Shown: in pieces, positions 1-8,078 of the stretch | Numbering within the stretch: position 1 is the stretch's first letter | Layout: each line of letters starts with the position of its first letter | Origin: Rhodoferax sp. | GTDB taxonomy: Bacteria > Pseudomonadota > Gammaproteobacteria > Burkholderiales > Burkholderiaceae_C | Assembly: GCF_030697375.1 (NCBI RefSeq) | Contig: NZ_JAUYQD010000044.1 | Span: forward strand, 124,001 to 188,000 | Direction of reading: 5' to 3' | Length of the DNA: 64,000 nucleotides | The notes under the pieces: model-generated | The model's input: only the letters and a program-made list of their open reading frames with translations | What the model was told of the DNA's origin: nothing | Database searches by the model: none | Made by a program: the position numbers and the translations under genes

Positions 1-1071
1 CTGGAGGCCGATTTTCGCCACCACATGGTGCGGGTGCGCGAATACAGCGAATCCATCGCGCTGGACCGGGGGGAAGCGGTGGAGCGTCAACAATTGGACC
101 TGCGTTTTGGCCACGTGCTGGGCAACTACCTGGCGCTCATCAAGGCGCAGAAGAACCTGATCTGGTTCACCAGCTTTTTTGGCCAGGCCGCCGTGGTCTT
201 CCCTTTTGTGGTGGCAGCGCCGCGTTTTTTCAGCGGTGCCATCCAACTGGGCGAACTCATGCAGATCTCCAGCGCCTTTGGCCAGGTGCAGGGGGCACTG
301 AGCTGGTTTGTGGACAGCTACAGCAGCCTGGCAAGCTGGCGCGCCACCACCGACCGCTTGACCAGTTTTGAAGCATCATTTAGGGCTCTAGCCAGCGTAG
401 AACCTGCGCAAGCAGCTATCGATTCAATAGCACTTGACAGCCCGGACTTGACGGTGGCCCTGCCCAATGGCGCGGTCTTGCTGGCCCATGCCAAGCTGCA
501 CGCCGCCCCCGGCGACAGCGTGCTGCTGCAAGGGCCCTCGGGCAGCGGCAAATCCACCCTGTTTCGCACCTTTGCCGGCATCTGGCCCTTTTCACACGGT
601 GCCGTGGGCCGCCCTGCCCAGGCCATGTTCATCCCGCAACGGCCCTACTTCCCGAACGGCCTGCTGCGCGACGCGCTGGCCTATCCCGAAAGCCCCACCC
701 TGTACACCGACGCGCAGCTGCGCCAGGCCCTGGTGGATGCGCTGCTGCCCGGCCTGGTCGATCAGCTGGACCTGGCCGATGCCTGGAGCCAGAAACTCTC
801 GGGGGGCGAGCAGCAGCGCTTGGCCATTGCCCGCGTCTTGCTGAAAAAGCCCCAGTGGGTGTTTGCCGACGAGGCCACCAGCGCACTCGACGAAGCCAGC
901 GAAACCTTGGTGTACCAACGGCTTCTGGCCCTTGTCCACACTGCGCAAGGCGCTCTTATTTCGATAGCACACCGACCCAGTGTGGCGGCGTTTCACGACC
1001 ACCGCTGGGTGTTGACGAAAGCGCCCGAGGGCGCTCCCGCGCTTTACACGCTGGAAGAAAAGCGCGCGTAA
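1..1071 (+). CDS. ABC transporter, fused permease/ATPase (SbmA/YddA-like), 5' truncated
   Basis: The open frame runs in from the left edge, so only the last 356 residues are present. The visible part is the end of the membrane domain followed by a nucleotide-binding domain with Walker [10 protein letters not shown], signature LSGGEQQRL, Walker B with the [10 protein letters not shown]-loop, and the switch histidine in SIAHRP. The order permease then ATPase, and the ERVE-like linker region, fit the ABC_membrane_2 family (YddA/SbmA-like exporters of the inner membrane); the substrate cannot be read. Between the two domains (residues about 124-144 of the visible part) the coding sequence contains an inverted copy of the dispersed 60-bp repeat, translated in frame. 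The 3' end overlaps convergent queC by 28 bp. Confidence 0.85.
   Translation: MEADFRHHMVRVREYSESIALDRGEAVERQQLDLRFGHVLGNYLALIKAQKNLIWFTSFFGQAAVVFPFVVAAPRFFSGAIQLGELMQISSAFGQVQGALSWFVDSYSSLASWRATTDRLTSFEASFRALASVEPAQAAIDSIALDSPDLTVALPNGAVLLAHAKLHAAPGDSVLLQGPSGSGKSTLFRTFAGIWPFSHGAVGRPAQAMFIPQRPYFPNGLLRDALAYPESPTLYTDAQLRQALVDALLPGLVDQLDLADAWSQKLSGGEQQRLAIARVLLKKPQWVFADEATSALDEASETLVYQRLLALVHTAQGALISIAHRPSVAAFHDHRWVLTKAPEGAPALYTLEEKRA
371..432 (-). repeat. Dispersed Comamonadaceae-type repeat, copy 1 (inside a coding sequence)
   Basis: Read on the minus strand this matches the repeat family: TGCTATTGAAT, then ATAGCTGCTTGCGCA, then TTCTACGCTGGCTAGAGCCC. It sits inside the ABC transporter gene and is translated as part of the linker between the membrane and ATPase domains without breaking the frame. 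Other copies are at 25098, 38653, 50227 and 51813. Confidence 0.8.
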
Positions 1072-1775
1072 CCGCGCGCGCGCAACTCACACGCCGGGCA
1101 GCTGCCGCAGCCATAGCCCCAAGGGTGGCGGTGCTCCCGGTCACCCAGGTAGCAGGTGTGGGTGTGTTCGATGATCAGGTCCACCAGCGCATCACCGCCT
1201 TGGGGTACGCCCGATGCTTCACCGAGGTCGTGCGCCAGCTTCCAGGTGTCCGCTTTGTCGATCCACATCAAGGGGGTTTCGATCAGGTAGCGTTTGTCCA
1301 TGCCCAGGGAAAGCGCCAGTTGCATGGCCTTCATGGTGTCGTCGCGGCAGTCGGGGTAGCCGGAAAAGTCGGTCTCGCACACACCGGTGACGATCACCTG
1401 CAGGTCGCGGCGGTAGGCCACGGCAGCGGCCAGGGTCAAAAACAAGAGGTTGCGCCCGGGCACAAAGGTGTTGGGTAAACCGCTGGCTTCCATTTTGAAA
1501 GCGGTGTCGCGGGTCAGGGAGGTTTCGCTGACCGCGCCCAGCACCGCCAGGTCCAGCAGGTGGTCTTCGCCCAGTTTGGACGCCCATTGGGGAAACTGCT
1601 GGCGCAGCGCACCCAGCACGTTCAGGCGGGCGTCCAGCTCCACGCTGTGGCGTTGGCGGTAATCAAAAGCGATGGTTTCCACCCGCTCGTAACGTGCGAG
1701 GGCATGGGCCAGACAGGTGGTGGAGTCTTGGCCACCCGAGAAAAGTACAAGTGCGGAAGTGTGCATGGCCGCCAT
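1044..1775 (-). CDS. queC: 7-cyano-7-deazaguanine synthase QueC
   Basis: QueC converts 7-carboxy-7-deazaguanine to preQ0 with ATP and ammonia, in the cytoplasmic pathway to queuosine in tRNA. The N-terminus carries the PP-loop ATP pyrophosphatase motif SGGQDSTT, and the C-terminus carries the zinc-binding cysteines ([13 protein letters not shown], with a further Cys about 20 residues upstream). The start is placed at 1775 (243 aa); an in-frame ATG at 1766 directly before [11 protein letters not shown] would also give a normal QueC, and neither has a clear ribosome site. No other queuosine genes are adjacent. It converges on the ABC exporter gene with a short overlap. Confidence 0.95.
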   Translation of the reverse strand: MAAMHTSALVLFSGGQDSTTCLAHALARYERVETIAFDYRQRHSVELDARLNVLGALRQQFPQWASKLGEDHLLDLAVLGAVSETSLTRDTAFKMEASGLPNTFVPGRNLLFLTLAAAVAYRRDLQVIVTGVCETDFSGYPDCRDDTMKAMQLALSLGMDKRYLIETPLMWIDKADTWKLAHDLGEASGVPQGGDALVDLIIEHTHTCYLGDREHRHPWGYGCGSCPACELRARGYARFSSSV

Positions 1776-1832
1776 GGTAAAACACCCGGCGCCTGCTGTC
1801 CCCCCAACCATCCCGATACGGGCTATAGGGAT

Positions 1833-2330
1833 TCAGATATTTTCGGTCTTGTTGATCTTGCTAGGCTTGTAGATCAGCGACTGTTTGGCCAGTTGCCCCG
1901 GTGCTTCACTGGGCGTGGGCGCGGTCGGCGTGGTCAGTTGGTTTTGCACCTGCTCCAGTTGCACCGCGCTGGCGCTGGCCGTCCACATGGAGCGGATGTG
2001 GTCCATCAGCACTTGGGACATCGGTTTGGGCGGCGGGTCTTCCACCTTTTCGGTGGCGGGGCGGTGGATGGTCCAGTCTTTTTCAGCAGGAATCACTTCC
2101 ATGCCCCCTGTAGAAGGGTCCGATACGCTGTTGTACACCGACCCGCTTTCGTTAGGGTCCAGCGCAGGGTTGATCTTGTTGATCACACTGGGCGTGGGCT
2201 CCAGAGGAAGGCCCACTTGGACCGCCGGGTTCACCGGAGCAACGGGCAGAACCCTGTTTGCCCCAGTCGAAGCCAAATCTGCGCCGGCGGGGCGCACATT
2301 TGGGGTTCGATCGATGGAAGGCAATTGCAT
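1833..2330 (-). CDS. Conserved-looking protein of unknown function, 165 aa
   Basis: I do not recognise a family. The protein is rich in proline, serine and threonine in its first 100 residues, has no signal peptide, membrane segment or cysteine, and ends in a short, more charged and helical part (about residues 104-165). The reading frame is open across the whole gap between queC and the next gene, and codon use resembles neighbours, so it is probably real. It is transcribed alone, with a 226-bp upstream region that contains a GCACC-N5-GGTGC palindrome. Confidence 0.6.
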   Translation of the reverse strand: MQLPSIDRTPNVRPAGADLASTGANRVLPVAPVNPAVQVGLPLEPTPSVINKINPALDPNESGSVYNSVSDPSTGGMEVIPAEKDWTIHRPATEKVEDPPPKPMSQVLMDHIRSMWTASASAVQLEQVQNQLTTPTAPTPSEAPGQLAKQSLIYKPSKINKTENI

Positions 2331-2556
2331 TTTGGTTCGGACCTAGAGGCCCCTCCGGTGACTTTTATGAGTTGACGTACGTTTCTTAACGGCAGATTTA
2401 GGGGGTTATTTAGGCCTATTTTCAAAATCTTGGGATTTTTTTCGCAAAGAGGGCCAGAAACCACTTTTTGCACCTTGTTGGTGCAAAGCCCCCCGCAAAT
2501 CGGCATTGCACCGACTTGCACAGCATGGGGGGCTGACTAGATACCGCTCTGAACAA
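2331..2556. other. Intergenic region upstream of the 165-aa protein gene
   Basis: No gene is seen. The stretch is richer in A and T than its surroundings, with a run of seven T near 2436, consistent with a promoter region for the minus-strand gene beginning at 2330. It also contains the palindrome at 2467-2487. I could not place a convincing sigma-70 or sigma-54 promoter. Confidence 0.5.
2467..2487. promoter_or_regulatory. Palindrome TTTGCACC-N5-GGTGCAAA, NtrC-site-like
   Basis: Eight-base arms are perfectly complementary around a 5-base spacer. The core TGCACC-N5-GGTGCA equals the NtrC-binding consensus as I remember it. It lies about 140 bp upstream of the 165-aa protein and about 70 bp beyond the stop of the solute-binding protein, so it could alternatively be a terminator hairpin for the latter, although no T-run follows it on that strand. 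Confidence 0.4.
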
Positions 2557-3312
2557 TCAATTCATGTACTTCTTCATGATGGCATCCACGTCCACTTTCT
2601 TGAGCGCCTGGTTGAAGGCCTTCAGCGCCTTCTCGCCTTCCGGTGACTTCTTGAAGCACACATACAGCTTTTTATCCTCCAAAATCTTGGCATTGGCTTG
2701 CAACTTGGTCGCGGCCTCTTTCAGCAAGGGCTCGTTTTTCACCAAATAGTTGTAAACGTTGATGTCCACCACCGCCAGGTCCACCCGCCCGGCCGCCAAT
2801 TTCAGCAAATTCTTGACGTCATCGGGCGCCTCCTCCCCCGTCAGCGCCTTGCTGGCGATTTTGGCGTCCAGCTCATCGGTGTTGACATAGTCTTTAACGA
2901 CACCAATCTTCTTTCCTTTAAGACTGTCGTAGGTGGACCATTTCACGGGGTCCGCTTTTCTTTCGATAAACACCAGGGGGCCGGTCCCAATGGGGTCTGA
3001 ATACAGAAAGTCCGCCTCATTGGCTTTGGAGTAGTACTCGGGGAAATAGGCGATGTAGCCAGGGTCCGTCTTCACCAGATTGAGCGTCCGGGTCCACGCA
3101 TAGAACTCGATCTTGACGTTGCCGCCTGCAGCCTTGATCACCTCGGACACCACGGCAGAAGAAGCCCCCTTGGCCGGCAACTTTTCGTTGGTGTACGGCG
3201 GCCAGTCGAGTGATGTCATTTTGTAGTCGGCCGCGTGCGCAGGGGTGCCTAGCAACAGAAGGCATGAGGCACACAGAGCGGTCAAAGCAGCGCGCTTGGT
3301 CAACAATTTCAT
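2557..3312 (-). CDS. Periplasmic substrate-binding protein, family 3 (amino-acid type)
   Basis: The 251-residue protein has a classical signal peptide (MKLLTKRAALTALCASCLLL, ending AHA|AD) and then a bilobed family-3 solute-binding fold: an opening DWPPYTNEKLP segment, a SDP-GTGPLVF middle region and a C-terminal CFKKSPEG-KALKAFNQAL region. It should act in the periplasm. No permease or ATPase gene lies beside it, so it either serves a distant transporter or is a stand-alone binding protein. The ligand cannot be deduced. The start ATG at 3312 follows an AAAGGACC ribosome-binding site. Confidence 0.85.
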   Translation of the reverse strand: MKLLTKRAALTALCASCLLLLGTPAHAADYKMTSLDWPPYTNEKLPAKGASSAVVSEVIKAAGGNVKIEFYAWTRTLNLVKTDPGYIAYFPEYYSKANEADFLYSDPIGTGPLVFIERKADPVKWSTYDSLKGKKIGVVKDYVNTDELDAKIASKALTGEEAPDDVKNLLKLAAGRVDLAVVDINVYNYLVKNEPLLKEAATKLQANAKILEDKKLYVCFKKSPEGEKALKAFNQALKKVDVDAIMKKYMN

Positions 3313-3451
3313 ATCGGGTCCTTTGCGAATAATCAGGTGGAGGAAATTTCATTCTGGACCATTCAATTGCGCTTGACAATGGGCATACACCCTCTACGAC
3401 ACCCCTACCAGGACACCCATTCGCCTTGAAAAACCTGCGTTTCCACCAAGA

Positions 3452-3465
3452 TTGATGTGCATCAA
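3452..3465. promoter_or_regulatory. FNR/ANR/DNR-type box
   Basis: TTGAT-GTGC-ATCAA is a perfect match to the FNR-family consensus TTGAT-N4-ATCAA. It lies about 100 bp upstream of the DUF2249 gene, and 140 bp upstream of the divergent solute-binding protein gene. With the NsrR-type palindrome just downstream, it suggests activation of the DUF2249 gene under low oxygen or by a nitric-oxide-responsive family member. Confidence 0.75.
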
Positions 3466-3493
3466 AACAAAACGCAATTGGGAGCGCAAAACA

Positions 3494-3516
3494 AAGAGGC
3501 ATAATAAATACCTCTT
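3494..3516. promoter_or_regulatory. NsrR-type palindrome overlapping a -10-like sequence
   Basis: AAGAGGCAT-N5-ATACCTCTT forms an inverted repeat whose layout matches the NsrR operator (AAGATGyATTT-type half-sites) at about 17 of 23 positions by eye. A likely -10 element (CATAAT, 3500-3505) falls inside it, so a bound repressor would block the promoter of the DUF2249 gene. The same site type occurs at 5499-5521 in front of nnrS and nsrR. Confidence 0.55.
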
Positions 3517-3562
3517 TTTAACTTTCGTCACACCCAGCGTGACCCATTGAACGGGAATCTTC

Positions 3563-3850
3563 ATGTCCACTGCCACCCCTGCCCCATCCACCCTCGACCA
3601 TTCCGACGCCACCACCCAAACGCAGGTGGCAGCGATCCTGGAGCATTTTGAGAATTTGCGCCCCGGCCAGTCGTTTCCGCTGACGCTGGACCAAGATCCC
3701 AAGGCCCTGCGCCAGCAGTTGCAAACCCGTCTGGGCCTGAGCCTGGTCTGGGAGGTGCAGGAATCAGGCCCGGCGGTTTGGCGGATTCAAATTGGCAAAC
3801 GTGGGGCTGCGACCAGCAGTTGCTGCTCGGGCGGCGCCTGCGGCGGTTGA
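3563..3850 (+). CDS. DUF2249-domain protein with cysteine-rich tail
   Basis: The 95-residue protein has a DUF2249-like core (HFENLRPGQSFPLTLDQDPKALRQQL...WRIQI, residues about 27-80) and ends in a Cys-rich tail, SSCCSGGACGG. DUF2249 proteins are small cytoplasmic proteins often found with nitric-oxide and denitrification genes; their biochemistry is not established. The tail suggests metal or thiol chemistry (inference). It is separated by 9 bp from the convergent SirB gene and preceded by the FNR-type box and NsrR-type palindrome, which supports a role in the NO response. Confidence 0.75.
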   Translation: MSTATPAPSTLDHSDATTQTQVAAILEHFENLRPGQSFPLTLDQDPKALRQQLQTRLGLSLVWEVQESGPAVWRIQIGKRGAATSSCCSGGACGG

Positions 3851-3859
3851 TGGGTTGCC

Positions 3860-4246
3860 CTACCCCAGGCCCCACACCGGCGAACGCGTGAGCGCCACCC
3901 CCACGATGTAGGCCACGCTGCACAGTGCCGCTGCAAAAAACAGCGGGCGCTGTCGCGGGGGCGTGTTTTTAGCCAGGGCAAAACGCCCCAACACGATGTA
4001 GGCCAGCAAAGCAAGCACTTTGGCCGTGAGCCAGGTGTCAACAAATGGGTATTGCCCGGTGCGCCAGGCCATCCATAAGGCCGAACCCAGCAGCACCGTA
4101 TCGACCAGGTGCGGCGCCACACGCAACAGCCGCCAGTGGCGCCAGGGCCAAGACAGCAGCTCCAGAGCACCACGCACCACGAACAGGCCAATGCTTAAAC
4201 CCACGCACGTCACGTGCAGATGTTTCACCCACAAGAAATCGAACAT
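3860..4246 (-). CDS. SirB family inner-membrane protein
   Basis: The 128-residue protein is almost entirely hydrophobic, with four predicted membrane helices. It opens with the family-typical FLWVKHLHVTCVGLSIGLF and includes DTVLLGSALWMAW and WLTAKVLALLAYIVLG. SirB proteins have no firm biochemical function; in many betaproteobacteria one lies beside NnrS, as here, where it begins 12 bp after the nnrS stop and is surely co-transcribed with it. Probably part of the NO-stress membrane response (inference). Confidence 0.8.
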   Translation of the reverse strand: MFDFLWVKHLHVTCVGLSIGLFVVRGALELLSWPWRHWRLLRVAPHLVDTVLLGSALWMAWRTGQYPFVDTWLTAKVLALLAYIVLGRFALAKNTPPRQRPLFFAAALCSVAYIVGVALTRSPVWGLG

Positions 4247-4258
4247 GCTGCCGCGGAC

Positions 4259-5479
4259 TTAGCCGTCCTTGCCGTCCAGACGGGTGCGCACCAGCCAAGG
4301 GGTGAACACCCACAGGTAAATGCCAAAGGCCACACTCCAGGCCATGGCCGCAGTGACCAAAGCAAACACATACAGCGCGGGCGCGACCAGGGGCAGCAGA
4401 ACGCGCAGCACGGCCGCCGCCATGACCAGCGCATAGGCCAGCACCTCCGCCTTGGACGCGACCAAGGGCCGGCCGGTGTGGCCGCGCGCGGTGCGGGTGA
4501 CCATGCCAATGATGAGCCCGCCCGTGGCCCCCACCCCCAGGGCATGTACACCGGCGGACACCGGCACCCATCCCATTTGGGCCAGGGCCAACAGCGCCAG
4601 CCCCACCGGAATCCAGGCATAGGACGCATGCAAGATCCACAACAGGGGCCGGTCACGGGCAATCCAAGGTTGCCAGCCCAAACACCGCTTCAGGTGCAGT
4701 GCGCTGGCCAAGCCCAATACCACCAAGGTGGGCAGGCCCGCCGGCGCCAACACCCACAGCGCCAGACCCACTGCGGTGAGCCCCAGCGCCAGGCGCTCCA
4801 CCCACACGTTGGCCACCAGTTTCAACCCAGGCGTCACACTCATGGTGAAGGCCGGAACGACGCGCCCGGCCATGACACACTCCATCATGATGACCAGCGC
4901 CAGCCCGGCATACAGGGGGGAAATGGGAGACAGTGACACCACACCCAGCACCGCCAGATGAAAAACCAGATTGGCCGACGCCAGCAAAACCAAAATCAGG
5001 GCCAATGGCAGGTTGCGGTGGTTGCGCGAACGCAGCAACAAACGCACCAGAATGATCGCCACACAGGGCAGCAAGGCAACATCCAGCGCGGCATACAGGG
5101 CATAGGGGCCCACCACGGCGGCCAGGCGTGCTACCAGCCACAACAAAGCCAGCGCACCCAGCCAGGGGCCGCGCGGCGTGGCCAGCCCGGTCCAGGCTTT
5201 GCCCGCCGTCAGCAAAAACCCCACGATGATGGATACGGCAAAGCCGAACAACATCTCGTGGGCATGCCACAACAGAGGCGGTGCCGACGGTGTAAGCTGC
5301 AAGCCCCCCAGAAACATGAGCACCCACAAAGGCACAATCAGTGCCGCGAGCAAAGCCCCACCCAGGTAAAACGGTCGAAACCCCAGCCGCAGCACAGGCA
5401 AGCCTTTGGGCGCCGACGAGGTGGGCTCACCGATTTTGAAAAGGGGCAGGGGAACTGGTTTCATAGGACAAGGCGACAC
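4259..5479 (-). CDS. nnrS: NnrS family haem/copper membrane protein
   Basis: NnrS is a polytopic inner-membrane protein that protects against nitric oxide stress in several proteobacteria. The 406-residue product shows about twelve hydrophobic helices and the family landmarks LGFRPFYLGG near the N-terminus, WHAHEMLFGF with its paired histidines, and GLIIGMVTRTARGHTGRPL near the C-terminus. An alternative start lies at 5464 (MKPVPLPLFKIG), which gives 401 residues. The gene is divergent from nsrR, and the 54-bp gap contains an NsrR-type box, so repression by NsrR and release by NO is likely. Confidence 0.93.
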   Translation of the reverse strand: MSPCPMKPVPLPLFKIGEPTSSAPKGLPVLRLGFRPFYLGGALLAALIVPLWVLMFLGGLQLTPSAPPLLWHAHEMLFGFAVSIIVGFLLTAGKAWTGLATPRGPWLGALALLWLVARLAAVVGPYALYAALDVALLPCVAIILVRLLLRSRNHRNLPLALILVLLASANLVFHLAVLGVVSLSPISPLYAGLALVIMMECVMAGRVVPAFTMSVTPGLKLVANVWVERLALGLTAVGLALWVLAPAGLPTLVVLGLASALHLKRCLGWQPWIARDRPLLWILHASYAWIPVGLALLALAQMGWVPVSAGVHALGVGATGGLIIGMVTRTARGHTGRPLVASKAEVLAYALVMAAAVLRVLLPLVAPALYVFALVTAAMAWSVAFGIYLWVFTPWLVRTRLDGKDG

Positions 5480-5498
5480 ATACGCCGAGGGTTGTGAT

Positions 5499-5521
5499 CA
5501 AATGCATTTTACATACATCTT
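5499..5521. promoter_or_regulatory. NsrR-type operator between nnrS and nsrR
   Basis: The site contains AAATGCATTTTACATACATCTT. By eye, 18 of 23 positions agree with the palindromic NsrR operator (AAGATGCATTT and its complement). It lies in the 54-bp gap of the divergent pair and would control both genes, including autoregulation of nsrR. Confidence 0.65.
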
Positions 5522-5533
5522 AAAGAGGCGCCA

Positions 5534-6022
5534 ATGCGATTGACAGATTACACCGACTACACCTTGCGGGTGCTGATGTTTTGTGCCATGCATCCCGAGC
5601 GTTCCGTCACCATTGCCGAACTGGCCGACAGCCACGCGGTGTCGAAAAACCACCTCATGAAAATCGTCAACGACTTGGCGCGCCAGGGTTTGTTGCAAAC
5701 CACGCGCGGGCGCGGCGGCGGTTTGCGCCTGCTCAAGCCGGCATCCGACATCCGCATTGGTGATGTGGTGCGCCAGTCCGAAACCGACTTTCGCCTGGTG
5801 GAGTGCCTGGATGCCGAAAACAACACCTGCACGTTGACCGGATTTTGCCAGCTGAAGCAGGTCTTTCGTACCGCACAGCAACGCTTTCTGGACGAGTTGG
5901 ACAAGGTCACTCTGGCCGATATTGCAAAACCCTTCGCCTCTGGCCAAGCGCCCGCAAATCCAGGGGTCAGCATGGTCCCGGTGGGCAACATCACACGCGC
6001 AGCGCCAAGCAAACGCGGGTAG
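5534..6022 (+). CDS. nsrR: NsrR, Rrf2-family nitric-oxide-sensing repressor
   Basis: The 162-residue protein begins MRLTDYTDYTLRVLMFCA, the hallmark of NsrR within the Rrf2 family. A winged helix follows (residues about 25-65: ELADSHAVSKNHLMKIVNDL, then RGRGGGLRL). Three cysteines in the order C-x7-C-x5-C (ECLDAENNTC, then LTGFC) are placed to hold an iron-sulfur cluster that NO destroys, so repression is lifted. Adjacent nnrS, SirB and DUF2249 genes with NsrR-type sites are its probable regulon. The ATG follows AAAGAGGCGCC, an acceptable ribosome-binding site. Confidence 0.92.
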   Translation: MRLTDYTDYTLRVLMFCAMHPERSVTIAELADSHAVSKNHLMKIVNDLARQGLLQTTRGRGGGLRLLKPASDIRIGDVVRQSETDFRLVECLDAENNTCTLTGFCQLKQVFRTAQQRFLDELDKVTLADIAKPFASGQAPANPGVSMVPVGNITRAAPSKRG

Positions 6023-6029
6023 TTTCCAC

Positions 6030-6722
6030 TCAGTTCAAGGCGGTCTTTTTGTCTTGCACAATGGCCGCATCCAGCGTGTCCAACAAGGCCTTGCGTACTT
6101 TGAGCTTGGTGTTTTTGTGGGCCGCCATATTGAGCTTCTTCAATCGCCGGGCCACCTCCTGCGCCGTGCCGAGCAGTTGGTCCTCCGCCACGACCTGGTC
6201 CAAAAATCCCGCGGCCAACGCCCCTTGCGGCGTGAACATTTCAGCACCCACGACGGAGCGCTGGAAGGCCGACTTAGTCAAGCGGTCACGCGCCAATTCA
6301 ATGCCTACATGGTGCATGGTCATACCGATCTGCACCTCGTTGAGCCCAATGCTGAAGGGGCCTTCGACGCCAATCCGGTAGTCGGCCGACAGCAACACAA
6401 ACGCCCCTTTGGCCACCGCATGGCCCGAACACGCAACGACGATAGGAAAGGGGTGTGCGAGCATGCGCCGCGCCAGGGTTGAGCCCGCAGCCACCAGGTC
6501 GATGGCATTTTGGGGGCCAGACATCATGACTTTCAGGTCATAACCACCGGACAAAATGCCAGGCCGCCCGGTCACGATCACCACCGCCGCATCCTGCTCG
6601 GCCTGGTCCAGCGCACGATTGAACGCATTGATCAAATCGTGTGAAAAAGCATTGACTTTGCCGTTATTCAGGGTCAGGGTGGCAACACCGTCGTCAAGGC
6701 TGTAAACAACCAATTCGCTCAT
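6030..6722 (-). CDS. Enoyl-CoA hydratase/isomerase (crotonase) family protein
   Basis: The 230-residue protein has a crotonase fold: an N-terminal YSLDDGVATLTLNN strand pair, the first oxyanion-hole segment LSGGYDLKVM, the second GHAVAKGAFVLLSADYRIG, and a glutamate in LNEVQIGM at the position of one catalytic Glu. Substrate and reaction type cannot be assigned. It is shorter than the usual 255-265 residues. The start ATG at 6722 (MSELVVYSLDDG) is preferred; upstream codons in frame are not homologous-looking. It converges on nsrR with a 7-bp gap and is divergent from the SRPBCC gene. Confidence 0.85.
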   Translation of the reverse strand: MSELVVYSLDDGVATLTLNNGKVNAFSHDLINAFNRALDQAEQDAAVVIVTGRPGILSGGYDLKVMMSGPQNAIDLVAAGSTLARRMLAHPFPIVVACSGHAVAKGAFVLLSADYRIGVEGPFSIGLNEVQIGMTMHHVGIELARDRLTKSAFQRSVVGAEMFTPQGALAAGFLDQVVAEDQLLGTAQEVARRLKKLNMAAHKNTKLKVRKALLDTLDAAIVQDKKTALN

Positions 6723-6873
6723 GATTAAATTCCTGTAACAAATGAAACACACCGACGCAAAGTCGCACACACAATTTAGCACAGTCAGAAGGCTCGCCAT
6801 GTGAGCCTCTCTCATGGATCGCCCCCCACAGTACGCAACTCGCAGCATGTTCAACGCATCCGCAGGAGGCACC

Positions 6874-7392
6874 ATGGCTGAGTACCATTTCATAACTTAT
6901 TGGCACATTGAGGCCCCGCTTGCGGCGGTATGCATGGCAATAGAGAACTCCCAAAGCTGGCCGCAATGGTGGCGCAGTGTGGAACGGGTCGAAGAGCTCT
7001 GGCCCGGCGACGCGCGGGGTATTGGTCGCGTGCTTCGCTACACCTGGAAAGGCCGCCTGCCCTATCGCCTCACCTTTGACATCTGTGTCACACACATTGA
7101 GCCCCTAAGCGCCGTGGAAGGTATCGCCAGCGGCCAAGTGCAAGGCCGTGGCCGCTGGTCATTCAGCAGCGACGGTGCCGTCACGGTCGTGCGTTATGAA
7201 TGGCAGGTGTACACCACTCCACGCTGGATGCGGCTGCTCGCGCCCGTCATGCGCGGAGTTTTCAAATGGAACCACGACACGGTGATGCAGCAAGGCGGAG
7301 AAGGACTGGCGCGCCAGTTGAATGCACGCCTCCTCAAAGTCGCACACGCCTGCATTGACAAAAGTCATCCTTCGGTAGAAGAGCGCCATTAA
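6874..7392 (+). CDS. SRPBCC/polyketide-cyclase-like protein
   Basis: The 172-residue product reads as a START/SRPBCC ligand-binding fold: IEAPLAAVCMAIENSQSWPQWW at the start, a central strand-rich part with GRGRWSFSS and VRYEWQVYTTPRWMR, and a long C-terminal helix (FKWNHDTVMQQGGEGLARQL). Such proteins bind hydrophobic ligands in the cytoplasm; the ligand here is unknown. A strong ribosome site AGGAGG (6864-6869) five bases before ATG fixes the start. No clear functional link to neighbours. Confidence 0.75.
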   Translation: MAEYHFITYWHIEAPLAAVCMAIENSQSWPQWWRSVERVEELWPGDARGIGRVLRYTWKGRLPYRLTFDICVTHIEPLSAVEGIASGQVQGRGRWSFSSDGAVTVVRYEWQVYTTPRWMRLLAPVMRGVFKWNHDTVMQQGGEGLARQLNARLLKVAHACIDKSHPSVEERH

Positions 7393-7444
7393 GGTACAGA
7401 ACAAGAGCCTGTGGAGTCGGCTCTGTTGAATGGAGGAACTTTGT

Positions 7445-7648
7445 ATGCCATCACGCAACTGCAGAACCTTAACTCTGAGGTGGTTGTGGCCCATTGCCCT
7501 AGCCATGCTCACCTCCTGCAGCGGGGGCAGCGCCCTGTCTTCCAACACCTTGACGTCTTCCTTGAACGGCGCACAAGAAATTCCACCCAATGTCAGTGCA
7601 GCCACAGCCAGTGGGACGGCCACGGTGAGCGCTGGCGGCGGGTACTGA
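7445..7648 (+). pseudogene. Truncated CHRD-domain lipoprotein
   Basis: The 67-codon frame starts after GGAGG (7432-7436), encodes a lipoprotein signal (LAMLTSCSGG, Cys as the lipid anchor) and then the first ~25 residues of a CHRD domain (SLNGAQEIPPNVSAATASGT). It stops at GGGY where a normal CHRD domain continues for another ~90 residues. No continuation is seen in the other two frames before the BON gene begins 33 bp later. It is most likely the remnant of a deletion; a short secreted peptide is the alternative. Confidence 0.6.
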
Positions 7649-7681
7649 AGGCACATCCCTTTTTTTGACAGGAGAATCACC

Positions 7682-7996
7682 ATGAACATCCAAACGACTC
7701 TCACCGCGGCCATGACGGTTGCCGCTCTACTCACCGGATCAGGCTGCGCGGTATCACGCGGGCAAGAGTCCGTGGGCGCTTATGTGGACGATGCCACCAT
7801 CACCACACGCGTCAAATCCCGCTTTGTGGAAAACACGGATGTGGATGCTTCTGCCATCAGCGTAGAAACGCTGCAAGGCACGGTCATGTTGTCGGGCTTT
7901 GCCAAAAACATGAAGGAGAAAACAACCGCTGAAGAAATTGCAAGGATGGTCAATGGCGTGAAGGCGGTCAAGAACGAGATCGCCCTGCGCCCTTGA
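7682..7996 (+). CDS. BON-domain lipoprotein (OsmY-like)
   Basis: The 104-residue protein has a lipobox (LLTGSGC, Cys about residue 22) and a single BON domain: DDATITTRVKSRFVENTDVDASAISVE, then LQGTVMLSGF, ending NGVKAVKNEI. BON domains of this kind bind phospholipid membranes and are common in envelope-stress proteins. A good ribosome site (ACAGGAGAA) precedes the ATG. It probably sits in the outer membrane or periplasm; ligand and partner unknown. Confidence 0.85.
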   Translation: MNIQTTLTAAMTVAALLTGSGCAVSRGQESVGAYVDDATITTRVKSRFVENTDVDASAISVETLQGTVMLSGFAKNMKEKTTAEEIARMVNGVKAVKNEIALRP

Positions 7997-8078
7997 GCAC
8001 ATTGGCTTAGAACCGTTACCCCCCACAACAAAGCACAGCACGGGCGAGTCCGCCAACACGCCCCTCTTCGAGATAGCA

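Noticed and set aside
2331..2556. Sigma-54 promoter (TGGC...TTGC) downstream of the NtrC-like palindrome
   Set aside because: The best candidate on the minus strand has GG-GC spacing two bases too short for a -24/-12 element.
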